Shown here: in pieces, positions 7,101 to 15,000 of the stretch
Layout of the letters: every line of letters starts with the position of its first letter
Numbering within the stretch: position 1 is the first letter of the stretch
Source of the DNA: Parachlamydiaceae bacterium
Lineage (GTDB): Bacteria; Chlamydiota; Chlamydiia; Chlamydiales; Parachlamydiaceae
Assembly (NCBI GenBank): GCA_003164155.1
Contig: PLSG01000030.1
Span: forward strand, 1-15,819
Reading direction: 5' to 3'
Length of the DNA stretch: 15,819 bases
Program-made: the position numbers and the translations under genes
Notes under the pieces: model-generated
Database searches by the model: none
What the model saw: the letters and a program-made list of their open reading frames with translations, nothing else
What the model was told of the DNA's origin: nothing

Positions 7101-7679
7101 CACCACTTCCTCACACAGCAGATCGATGACCTCTCCTCCTCCAAAGGAGAGCTCAATGGCATCATCGCGCAACTGGACGGCGAAAGTCGCCACCTCTTCA
7201 AAACGACCTTCGAGCTCATCCGCACCAACTTCCAGAAGAACTTCAGGATTCTCTTTCAAGGCGGTGAGGCTGACCTGCAGTTCACCGACACCAACGACCT
7301 ACTAGAGGCGGGCATTGAGATCATCGCCAAACCCCCTGGCAAACAGATGCGCTCGATACAGCTGCTTTCTGGCGGCGAAAAATGCCTAACGGCCATGGCG
7401 CTGCTCTTCGCCATTTTTGAAGTGAAGCCCGCGCCTTTTTGCATCTTAGACGAGATCGACGCCCCCTTAGATGACTCCAACGTCGAGCGATTCGTCAATG
7501 TGGTCAAGCAATTCGTCGACAAATGCCAATTTCTGATCATCACCCACAATAAGCGCACCATGGCCATCGCCGATGTGCTCTTTGGGGTATCCATGGAGGA
7601 AAAAGGAGTGTCGAAGATCCTGTCCTTTGAATTTAACAAGCCGGCCAGACCAGTTAATTCTACCTTGACAGAGTACTAG
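4125..7679 (+). CDS. smc: Chromosome segregation protein SMC
   Basis: SMC is the ATPase of bacterial condensin, normally working with ScpA and ScpB to organise the chromosome. The 1184-residue protein has the full layout. The N-terminal head carries Walker A GPNGCGKS (31-38) and a Q-loop in FEQGKID (about 141-147). Long coiled coils run at about 170-505 and 665-1000, flanking a hinge at about 507-665. The C-terminal head carries the signature LSGGE (1081-1085), Walker B ILDEIDAP with D1109 and E1110, and a D-loop DDSN. The start is TTG at 4125 with GGAGG six bases ahead; the first internal ATG would delete Walker A. The hinge is divergent: it lacks the glycine-rich segment that normally forms the dimer interface and has VVYCTSQSYNN instead. 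The gene stands alone and its stop lies in a palindromic element. Confidence 0.95.
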   Translation: MRLKKIEIVGFKSFADKTVLEFNAGITGIVGPNGCGKSNIADAFRWVLGEQSAKSLRGGKMYDIIFAGSTNRKPLPFAEVSITLTDIQGALPIEYEEVTVTRCLYRDGDSDYLINRQPVRLKDIHHLFLDSGMGKQAFSIFEQGKIDQIIQLNPKERRCIFEEAAGILRFLQRKREALRKLEQMDLNMSRVHDIHQEVEKNLALLKMQAEKALLYKDNKHKLESLEKGLSVAKWDALEKKCLPLIQKDKEQKLVLDRENEQGRLLHDKLQEAKRALEVSEKVLRVHSEEVYQIRSSKELKIQERHLKQEKHKELKAKEKTYLRDLEDSKIGYKNRQKEIAECQRKQSAMEKELNALQSALSSDRSKEHHLDLEVSELRRAQQKAQEAQLKFIQKHNLLENELLQNSVRLENTQEKMGALQQKRDALAQQKADLGDDVAEKRQNLQTVSQSIDGQKEHMVALEEQVEEMHEQAQEVQRELNSVSQELLEFKARHKALERLQLEMEGFSPGTKRLLQESEKEGSPLYGKLEGLYTHITPQPGSELAVANVMRAYAQTLVAHTYEDFRRCIDFTEKNGLSDFSVICLEGLAPPALHRDTERATLLQKVAPTPCAAHFLNNILTAKDLESALSLASKEAQTEIWTEEGMFVDFRRVVYCTSQSYNNVFLRSAELKSLESKLAEGEAKKNMLEGAIRTIQHKKATLQAELGELDKKIRKEEMKLVEVNFALQRAAKDLEKAHLEHRQVESELLTHATSLSKLKASIADLDSKRQEEKHKAEELQQQILENEETLQTRVNDLRLQQKSLSSVLSTHQKCADDNQALLHALSLLELKNQQSGQNELRLEEEIQSNREMQEKIGYYLESADHSLTEVEESLAIAIQKHLDLEKGVGERKKVIETTEALITKALQGIKTLESELHQLKVAIAQHAASAQAIEAELQERHHLSIAQARTGAQPSDLTAEQMERQVRALRSTLEGAGDVNMTAIEECEKQQERHHFLTQQIDDLSSSKGELNGIIAQLDGESRHLFKTTFELIRTNFQKNFRILFQGGEADLQFTDTNDLLEAGIEIIAKPPGKQMRSIQLLSGGEKCLTAMALLFAIFEVKPAPFCILDEIDAPLDDSNVERFVNVVKQFVDKCQFLIITHNKRTMAIADVLFGVSMEEKGVSKILSFEFNKPARPVNSTLTEY

Positions 7680-7885
7680 GAAATTTAAACGCAAAGACGC
7701 AAAGGCGCAAAGAGAATAGGGAAAATGTAAAGTTCATTCTCTCATTCATCGAATTTAAAATTTTTAATACAAAGGAACGCACAAAGCACACAAAGGAGGA
7801 GCAGGAAAAAATTGCAGACTCAACTAAAGCTCTTAAATTTTCTCTTTCTCTTTGCGCCTTTGCGCCTTTGCGTTTAAATTTCCTA
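7677..7885. mobile_element. Non-coding element with 40-bp terminal inverted repeats
   Basis: The arm 7677-7716 is the reverse complement of 7846-7885 with one mismatch in 40. Each arm holds tandem octamers of the ACGCAAAG / GCGCAAAG type. The inside is AT-rich and includes a related degenerate run GGAACGCACAAAGCACAC. The smc stop TAG (7677-7679) is the first three bases of the left arm. The terminal TA on each side would also fit a TA target duplication of IS630/mariner type. Similar CGCAAAG tandem repeats are known to me as widespread intergenic elements in several bacterial phyla. There is no transposase gene, so it would be non-autonomous if mobile. Confidence 0.7.
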
Positions 7886-7939
7886 AATTTGCTAACCGAA
7901 AAGGTGAACAAGGCCCCATATCAGCCCCAAAAATTTAAA

Positions 7940-7944
7940 AGAGG
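7940..7944 (+). promoter_or_regulatory. Ribosome binding site deciding the ald start
   Basis: AGAGG lies four bases before the ATG at 7949. The same frame is open back to a TTG at 7868, but that start lies inside the palindromic element and has no such site. Confidence 0.65.
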
Positions 7945-7948
7945 CATT

Positions 7949-9073
7949 ATGAAAAAATCCATGACCATTGGCATTCCTAAGGAAATAAAAAATCATGAAT
8001 ACCGCGTGGGGGCTACGCCTGCTATGGTGCGCGCATTTGTAGAAAACGGACATCGCGTTTTTGTGCAAAATGCGGCCGGCACAAAAATCGGATTCGAAGA
8101 TGCGGACTATGCCGCGGCTGGCGCCACCATGGTAAAAACTGCCGCCGAAGTCTACAAAAACGATATGATCATCAAAGTCAAGGAACTCCAAGAGAGCGAA
8201 TTTCCCCTGCTGCACAGGGAACAGATTTTATTTTGCTACCTGCATCTAGCACCAGACCCCATCCAGACAAAGCATTTAATCGACAGCGGCGTGGTAGCTA
8301 TCGCCTACGAAACGGTGACTGATGCCCAAGGCCGCCTGCCCCTGCTATATCCCATGAGCGAGATCGCCGGAAGAATAGCCATTCAAGTGGGTGCTGCTTC
8401 GCTGCAAATGATCAACGGAGGCAAAGGGGTTTTGCTAGGGGGAGTTCCCGGAGTTGCCCCTGCCCGCGTAGTGGTGATCGGCGGCGGAGTTGTGGGCACC
8501 GAAGCTGCGCGCATGGCTATCGGGCTTGGCGCCGACGTAACCATTTTAGACAAAGATATCAACCGTCTGCGCACTTTGGATGCGCTCTTTGGTCCGCGTT
8601 TGAAAACTTTGTATTCTACCTCTTTCTCCATCGAAGAAGCTGTCACGCAGGCCGATTTGGTAATTGGCGCCGTACTGGTCCCCGGAAAGAAAGCTCCACG
8701 GCTAATTACACATAAGATGGTCAAAAAAATGAGCCATGGCTCGGTCATTGTCGATGTAGCCATCGACCAAGGGGGCTGTTCCGAGACTTCTAAGCCAACT
8801 ACGCACGACGATCCCTATTATGTGGTCGATGGCGTAGTTCATTACTGCGTGACGAATATGCCAGGCGCCTGCGCGCGCTCCGCCACCCAGGCCTTGACCA
8901 ATGCCACCATGGACTACGCTTTGACCATTGCCAACAAAGGGTATAAGCGAGCGCTTAAAGAAAATGTACACCTGCGCGAGGGGCTCAATGTATGCCTAGG
9001 ACATGTGACCTATGCTCCTGTAGCACACGATCTAGAGCTCGCGTACAGTCCTGCTGAATCCTTTTTGGAGTAA
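7949..9073 (+). CDS. ald: Alanine dehydrogenase
   Basis: Ald catalyses NAD-dependent interconversion of L-alanine with pyruvate and ammonia in the cytoplasm. The chosen start gives 374 residues, close to the family norm of about 371, and places the expected IGIPKEIKNHEYRV opening at the N-terminus. K78 and H99 (in YLHLAPD) match the known substrate-binding lysine and catalytic histidine. The Rossmann motif VVVIGGGVVGTEAA (174-187) ends in a strand leading to D201. VDVAIDQGG (268-276) holds the catalytic-site aspartate D273, and NMPGACARSATQALTNAT (303-320) is the family signature. Pyridine nucleotide transhydrogenase alpha subunits are related but longer. The Hsp70 gene begins one base after the stop, so translation is probably coupled. 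Alanine catabolism has no evident link to the two downstream genes. Confidence 0.93.
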   Translation: MKKSMTIGIPKEIKNHEYRVGATPAMVRAFVENGHRVFVQNAAGTKIGFEDADYAAAGATMVKTAAEVYKNDMIIKVKELQESEFPLLHREQILFCYLHLAPDPIQTKHLIDSGVVAIAYETVTDAQGRLPLLYPMSEIAGRIAIQVGAASLQMINGGKGVLLGGVPGVAPARVVVIGGGVVGTEAARMAIGLGADVTILDKDINRLRTLDALFGPRLKTLYSTSFSIEEAVTQADLVIGAVLVPGKKAPRLITHKMVKKMSHGSVIVDVAIDQGGCSETSKPTTHDDPYYVVDGVVHYCVTNMPGACARSATQALTNATMDYALTIANKGYKRALKENVHLREGLNVCLGHVTYAPVAHDLELAYSPAESFLE

Positions 9074-9074
9074 C

Positions 9075-11993
9075 ATGCAAGACAAAGCGCGTTATATCAT
9101 CGGCATAGACTTGGGTACCACCAATAGCAGTGTGGCATATATAGATACAGATATAGCTCTCAACCCCAGGCTTTCCGTGCAATCGCTGCGCCTTCCGCAA
9201 CTTTCCGCGGAAGGTTTTGCTGAAGGGGGCACCACCCTGCCCTCTTTTTGCTATATTTGCCCCGGCCAAAACTTTGCCTTGCCTTGGATTGCGGACAGGG
9301 ACTATGTGGTGGGAAAGTTAGCCCTAGCCCAAGGCGCTGACACCCCCACGCGGTTAGTCCAATCAGCCAAAAGCTGGCTGTGCAATACCGCCTGCAATCG
9401 ACGCGACAAGCTGCTACCCATCGAAGCCTGCGATAATTCCCTCAAACTGAGCCCTGTGGAAGCCTCAGCGCGCTATCTTGGACATATCCGCGAGGCTTGG
9501 AACCACGTCATGCGGCAAGGCGACAGTTTGCGCGAGTTCGAACAACAAGACATTATCTTGACCGTACCCGCCTCTTTTGACGAAGTGGCTCGCAGTTTGA
9601 CGGTCGAGGCCGCGCGTTTGGCTGGATTTACCAAGATGACCTTGCTCGAAGAGCCCCAAGCGGCTTTTTACAGCTGGATAGCGCAAAGTGAAGCTTCCTC
9701 TAAGACTGCACCCCATGCCTCAACTAGCGCTTTAGGAAAAAATAAATTGCAGCCGGGCCAGCGCATTCTAGTCTGCGACGTAGGTGGCGGAACCACCGAC
9801 TTCAGCATGATCGAGGTGCTGGAAAATAGCGGAAAGCTAGCCTTTCAAAGAATGGCTGTAGGCGACCATCTGCTGCTGGGCGGCGATAACATGGATACCA
9901 CTTTGGCTCACGCTTTAGAGGGCAAGCTGCGGGCAAACTCGCCTGTGGAACTCTCTACTACCCAATGGCTCCAGCTGCAGCAACATGCCCGCAAAGCCAA
10001 AGAAAGCCTGATTGGCCAGCTAATCCCCAGCCGGGCGGCAAAACCAGCCAGCCAGGGCTCTGAAGAACATCCAAATCCCCTCTACCGAGTCTTTTTGCAA
10101 GGCAGCGGCGCCTCTGTTGTGCAGGGCAGCGCAGCTTGTGAAATATCCTACAGTGAGCTTTCTAAAATACTTTTGGATGGCTTTTTTGGTCAATACACTT
10201 GGGAAGAGGCTTTGCAGTTGCGCAAGACCAGTGGATTTAGAGCCATGGGCCTGCCTTATGAAGACGAGCCTTCCATCACCAAACAGCTGGCGCGCTTCAT
10301 CGCCCAAAATAAATTGTCTGCCCCAGATTTCATCCTGTTCAACGGGGGAGCCTTGAAACCTCAGATTTTCCAAGATGCCCTCACCAACTCTCTAAATCGA
10401 TGGTTTCCCTCTGTCAAAATCGAGATACTGGATTCTTTCGATTTAGATCTGGCAGTATCTCGTGGCGCGGCCTATTTTGGCAAAGCCAGACGAGGTCTTG
10501 GCATCCGCATAGGGGGCGGGGCGGCTTGCGGCTACTACCTCAAAGTCGACATTAAAGGCGCACCACAGAGCCAGGTACAAGATGGCTCAGAGCAAGATGG
10601 CCCTGTCCAAGCTCCCCCATCCCCAGGAACTCTTGTTCAAAAAGCCCTTGCGCTCTTGCCGCGTGGATCGGAAGAGGGCAGCACCTACGAACCAGACTGC
10701 ACTTTCTGGCTTTCCCCCAATACCCCTGTGGCTTTCCATCTGTATAGCTCACACGTACGCCTGCATGATAAATCCGGAGATCTGATTCTCATCGATCCAC
10801 TGGAACTGAAAGCTCTGCCTCCCATTCACACTATCTTGCGCTATGGCAAGGGCAACGATGCCGGGAAAATTCCCGTACACCTGGGGATCCGGCTGACCGA
10901 AATCGGCACCTTGGAGATGTGGCTGGCCTCTCAAAAAACCACGCATCGCTGGTCCCTGGAATTTCAGCTGCGCGCAGCCAGCGGCGAGGAAAACGCCCTA
11001 GCTTCGCTTGAAAAAGGGAGGTCGGACGAAACATTTGATGCGGGCCATCTCCTGTCTGCCCAGACAGCTCTGGAAGATGCCTTTGGCGGCAGCCGCAGCC
11101 TCAAACCTGAAAATATCATGGAAAAGCTTGAGGAATTGCTGGATTTAAACCGAAAGGAATGGCCTCCCAGCGCGCTGCGCGGTCTTTGGCCGGCTTTGCT
11201 CAAACAGGCACCGCATAGAAAGCTGTCGCCCAAACTCGAAGCGCGCTGGTGGAATATCGCCGGCTACTTGCTGCGCCCAGGCTTTGGCTACCCTCTGGAC
11301 GACTTCAGAGTGAAGGAACTTTGGAAAGTCATCTTAGGCGATTTAAAAAACCAGCAGGCCAATCTGGCGCAAGCTTCAGATGTCGACCTGCAGATCTGGA
11401 TCTGCTACCGCCGCATTGCCGGGGGTTTAAGCAAGGGACAGCAAATGCAGCTGGCCAGCTGCATTTTTCCCACGCTAATCAATAAAAAAAATGGTAACAT
11501 AGAGATACCGGGCACCAAAGAGCTGTATGCCTTCTCGGAAAAAGTCAGAACCTTGGCCTCCATGGAATTGATCGATCACGCGATGAAAGTTAAGCTTGGC
11601 AATGCTCTGGTCTTGCGCATCGCCGCCGGCAAAGCGCAGGATTGGGAATACTGGGCAATGTCTAGGATCGGAGCTCGGCACTTGATCTATGGCTCGCTTT
11701 CTTGTATCATACACCGACAAACTTGCAGCCAGTGGATTGAAAAAATAGTAAGCAGTCCAGACATAGACCGGGTGCGCGCCGGCCACTTGCTGGGCAGCCT
11801 GGCCAGGAAAACAGGCCAAAGAGAATATGACTTAACCGAAAGCCAGCTACGCGCCGTTGTGCAGTGTTTGCAAGGACATCCTCAGCAACAGCGCCTTGAA
11901 GAACTCATTTACCGCGAAACCACACTGACCTATGAGGAACAAAACAAGCAGTTTGGAGAAAACCTACCAGCTGGCCTCATGCTGGAAAGTTAG
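9075..11993 (+). CDS. Non-canonical Hsp70-family ATPase with long C-terminus
   Basis: The N-terminal half is an Hsp70/actin-fold ATPase. Phosphate-1 is IGIDLGTTNSSVAYID (9-24). The connecting motif VPASFDEVARSLTVEAARLAGF is followed by LLEEPQAAFYSW. Phosphate-2 is VCDVGGGTTDFS (233-244), and the adenosine motif is FILFNGGALKP (N423, G424, G425). After about residue 480 it departs from DnaK, with no recognisable peptide-binding domain or acidic EEVD-like tail. The C-terminal region has ARWWNIAGYLLRPGFGYPLDDFRVKELW, split here by my reading into ARWWNIAGYLL and RPGFGYPLDDFRV, which I associate with long bacterial Hsp70s carrying a DUF3731-type domain. At 972 residues it is far longer than DnaK (about 640). 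GGAG within the end of ald serves as its ribosome binding site. Clients and J-protein partners are unknown; its place before a SNF2 ATPase suggests a joint role. Confidence 0.85.
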   Translation: MQDKARYIIGIDLGTTNSSVAYIDTDIALNPRLSVQSLRLPQLSAEGFAEGGTTLPSFCYICPGQNFALPWIADRDYVVGKLALAQGADTPTRLVQSAKSWLCNTACNRRDKLLPIEACDNSLKLSPVEASARYLGHIREAWNHVMRQGDSLREFEQQDIILTVPASFDEVARSLTVEAARLAGFTKMTLLEEPQAAFYSWIAQSEASSKTAPHASTSALGKNKLQPGQRILVCDVGGGTTDFSMIEVLENSGKLAFQRMAVGDHLLLGGDNMDTTLAHALEGKLRANSPVELSTTQWLQLQQHARKAKESLIGQLIPSRAAKPASQGSEEHPNPLYRVFLQGSGASVVQGSAACEISYSELSKILLDGFFGQYTWEEALQLRKTSGFRAMGLPYEDEPSITKQLARFIAQNKLSAPDFILFNGGALKPQIFQDALTNSLNRWFPSVKIEILDSFDLDLAVSRGAAYFGKARRGLGIRIGGGAACGYYLKVDIKGAPQSQVQDGSEQDGPVQAPPSPGTLVQKALALLPRGSEEGSTYEPDCTFWLSPNTPVAFHLYSSHVRLHDKSGDLILIDPLELKALPPIHTILRYGKGNDAGKIPVHLGIRLTEIGTLEMWLASQKTTHRWSLEFQLRAASGEENALASLEKGRSDETFDAGHLLSAQTALEDAFGGSRSLKPENIMEKLEELLDLNRKEWPPSALRGLWPALLKQAPHRKLSPKLEARWWNIAGYLLRPGFGYPLDDFRVKELWKVILGDLKNQQANLAQASDVDLQIWICYRRIAGGLSKGQQMQLASCIFPTLINKKNGNIEIPGTKELYAFSEKVRTLASMELIDHAMKVKLGNALVLRIAAGKAQDWEYWAMSRIGARHLIYGSLSCIIHRQTCSQWIEKIVSSPDIDRVRAGHLLGSLARKTGQREYDLTESQLRAVVQCLQGHPQQQRLEELIYRETTLTYEEQNKQFGENLPAGLMLES

Positions 11994-12004
11994 GAATAGG
12001 AATT

Positions 12005-15000
12005 ATGACAGCTAAAACACAGTTATTGCTAACCTACCGCAAAGCCGCCGAAGCACTTTTAGCTCAAGGTTGTGTCAAAGAAATCGAATTCTCGGGTGCC
12101 ACCTACCAGGTGCGCATCGAAGATCCAGACTCCCATACCGATGTATGGGCCTTTGTCCAACTAGACGAGCGGGGCAGCCTGCGCGACTGCTTTTGCTCTT
12201 GCGAAAGCGAAGACGAAGAGGCTTCGAGCTGTGTACACATCGCCGCGGCTTTCTTGCGCATCTACAACCAAAAGCCCACTCCCCTGCACAAGCGCTTTGC
12301 CGCCTCACTATGGAACACCCTCTGTCTGCTGTACGCCACCCGCTTGGGATATAAAATTGATATCCTCAAAAAAATGGATGAGGGGCACTACCGCCACTCC
12401 TCCATTTCCGGCAAAGTGATTTTTTATATCAAAGCTGTGACGCCTAAAGGGCTGTCCACTCTCAAAAACCTCCTCCAAGAGCACCCTCAAGAAACTGAAA
12501 CGACCTCTCTCAAATTTTCCGGACGCTCTCCCGAGGAAATCCTCTTGTGGAGGGAAGGTAAGCCATCCCCTCAGTTTGGCTACGAACTGTCCTTCTGGAG
12601 CGATATAGCCAAGTGGCTGATGATTATGCAAGAAGAGGCAGTACCCTATAAGCTCTCCTTCGACTACTCGCCAACGCAGCTTCCCGCTTACATCCATATA
12701 GATTTTCCAGATGTCGAACTGGGATTTTACCTTTCAGAAGCCAACCTGCCAGCCCTCATCCAAGCTTTTACTACGGTAGAAACGCCTTTCGTGGTGCACA
12801 ACCAATTGGAGAAGGGGATCTCATCCATTCATTACGATGAGGTCAAAGCGGAAATGCACGTTTCCTTTAAGACGCCATCCGAAGCGCAGCAAAAAAGCAA
12901 AAGTTCGACAGAGCATGCCCCAGGCTACAGCCTGCAAGGCTGGACTTACGTGCCAGGCGATGGATTCTATCCAGGGGGTGAACAAAGACTGCTCAGGAAA
13001 TCCATTCTCACCGGCGAAGAGATCACCAAAGTATTGAACGAACACGCCGCATTAATAGGGGCTAAACTCAACAATGCCAAAGTCTACGACATAGCGGTGC
13101 AACCGTCGTATCATACCTATTTCGACCGCAGCTGGAATCTGCATTTTACACTTTACGCCTTTGAAAAAGGTGATCTCACCAAACCCCATTCAAAATGCTT
13201 TGGGGATTGGGTCTATCTCGAAGAGGATGGTTTTTACCCCATGGGCTCAAACCTCTTCAATGCCGTGGAAAAAGTTATCCCAGCCCAAGAGGTCTCCGAT
13301 TTCGTCACCTTGCACCGCACATGGCTCAACACCCAAGAGGGTTTCCATACCCATCTGGCGAGCGTAGAAGCGCAACTGACATATTCTCTGGATGCTTACG
13401 ACAGGCTGGCCTTCAACTCGCAAGCTGACATCCCCTCTTTTTCTAACGAAAATAAGGATTTTGGCACTTGGCTATACATCGCCAACCAGGGATTCTATTC
13501 CAAAGTGAGCACGCTAAGCCTATCGCCCATCCGCCCGGGGTTAGTCCTTTCGCGCGACCAGATCCCCTTGTTCATCCGCATGCACAAGGATGAATTGCAC
13601 TTCGTCGCTGGCTTTTTTAGCGATGATTGTCCAGTGTCCCGCGAGGGGTTGAAAGTAGAGCTGAATGAACGCGAGGTGATCTCCTGCACACCGCATTATG
13701 AAGTGCTTGACGAATACAAAAATAAGAATCTGCGCTTCTTCGACAACTACGTCTACATCCCTGAAAAGGGTTTTCACGAAATACCCGTAGATCCGCACAT
13801 TGCCGAACGCTTTCAAGAAAGAGTGGAGATCACCCCCGAAGAACATGCCCTTTTCCTCACCTACGATCTAGAGATCCTAAAACCCTTCATCGCCGATATC
13901 GATCCCCGGCTGGTCAAACCGCTCACCCTTGACCTCGTCACCACGCATATCGATGTCACCGAAATGCATAATGAAGATTATACGCTGCATATGCATTACG
14001 CCACCGAACTTGGCACCATCGATGTGGCCACGATATGGAAGAAGATGCGCCAAAAAAAGCGGTTTTTGTTTTCTAAGGCGGGTTTGCTCGATCTCGAGGA
14101 CACGCGCTTTAAATGGCTCAAGCAGATAAACAAAGAACACATCGACGCCAAAAACAACGTACTCTCGCTTTCTACTTTGGAGCTTTTGCGCCTCAATGCC
14201 TTCGATGAGATTAACCTTCCCAAGCAAAGGCCCGCAGAGTTAGCCAGCGACACTGCTTTTGCGCGCACCAGGCAGCTTTTGATTGAACTCAAGGAATTCA
14301 CCACGCCAGATGCGCCCGAACTCAGCGGCCTCACAAGCCAGCTGCGCCCTTACCAAAGCATCGGAGTGCAATGGCTGTGGTTTCTATACCACCACCACTT
14401 ATCGGGTCTGCTCTGCGACGATATGGGCCTTGGCAAAACGCATCAAACCATGGGTCTGCTTGCCGCGGTGATCAACCACCATAAAAAACAGGCTGAAGAG
14501 CGCCGCTTCTACTTCCTAGTGGTATGCCCCACTTCCGTCATGTATCACTGGCAAGAAAAGCTCAAAGCCTTTTTACCCGATCTGCGCGTGTGCACTTTTT
14601 ACGGCCTCGATCGCACTATTGAGGGCTTTACCGAAAATTACGATGTACTCTTGACCTCCTACGGCATATGGCGCAGGGAAAGCAAAGTCTTGGGCAATAT
14701 CCCCTTCGAAGTGGTGATCTTCGACGAAATCCAAATCGCCAAAAACCATATGAGCCGCCTACATTCCACTTTGTTGAACACTCAAGCGCGCATGAAGATT
14801 GGACTCACCGGCACGCCTATCGAAAATCGCTTGCGCGAATTGAAATCCCTCTTCGATATCGTTCTGCCGTCTTATATGCCAGGGGACAGCGATTTTACCA
14901 GTTTCTTCGTAAAGCCGATTGAAAAAGACAACAGCCAGGACCGAAGTGCTCTGCTGACGCGCTTCATCAAGCCTTTCATCTTGCGCCGAAAAAAAGAAGA

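Noticed and set aside
7660..7911. Minus-strand open frame of 83 codons with KGAKAQR and LRLCVFAFKF segments.
   Set aside because: It lies within the palindromic element after smc and reads its CGCAAAG repeats; such frames are a known by-product of this repeat type. No ribosome binding site or protein-like composition.
7868..7948. N-terminal extension of alanine dehydrogenase from a TTG start.
   Set aside because: The start lies in the terminal repeat of the palindromic element. The ATG at 7949 has a ribosome binding site and gives the normal family N-terminus.
11475..11819. Minus-strand open frame of 114 codons inside the Hsp70 gene.
   Set aside because: Antisense to continuous coding sequence, with no independent support.
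9075..11993. Assignment of the Hsp70 as DnaK.
   Set aside because: The length (972 residues), the C-terminal half and the absence of grpE/dnaJ neighbours do not fit DnaK; only the ATPase part is shared.
12308..12697. Minus-strand open frame of 129 codons inside the SNF2 gene.
   Set aside because: It is antisense to a clearly coding region, with no start signals or motifs.
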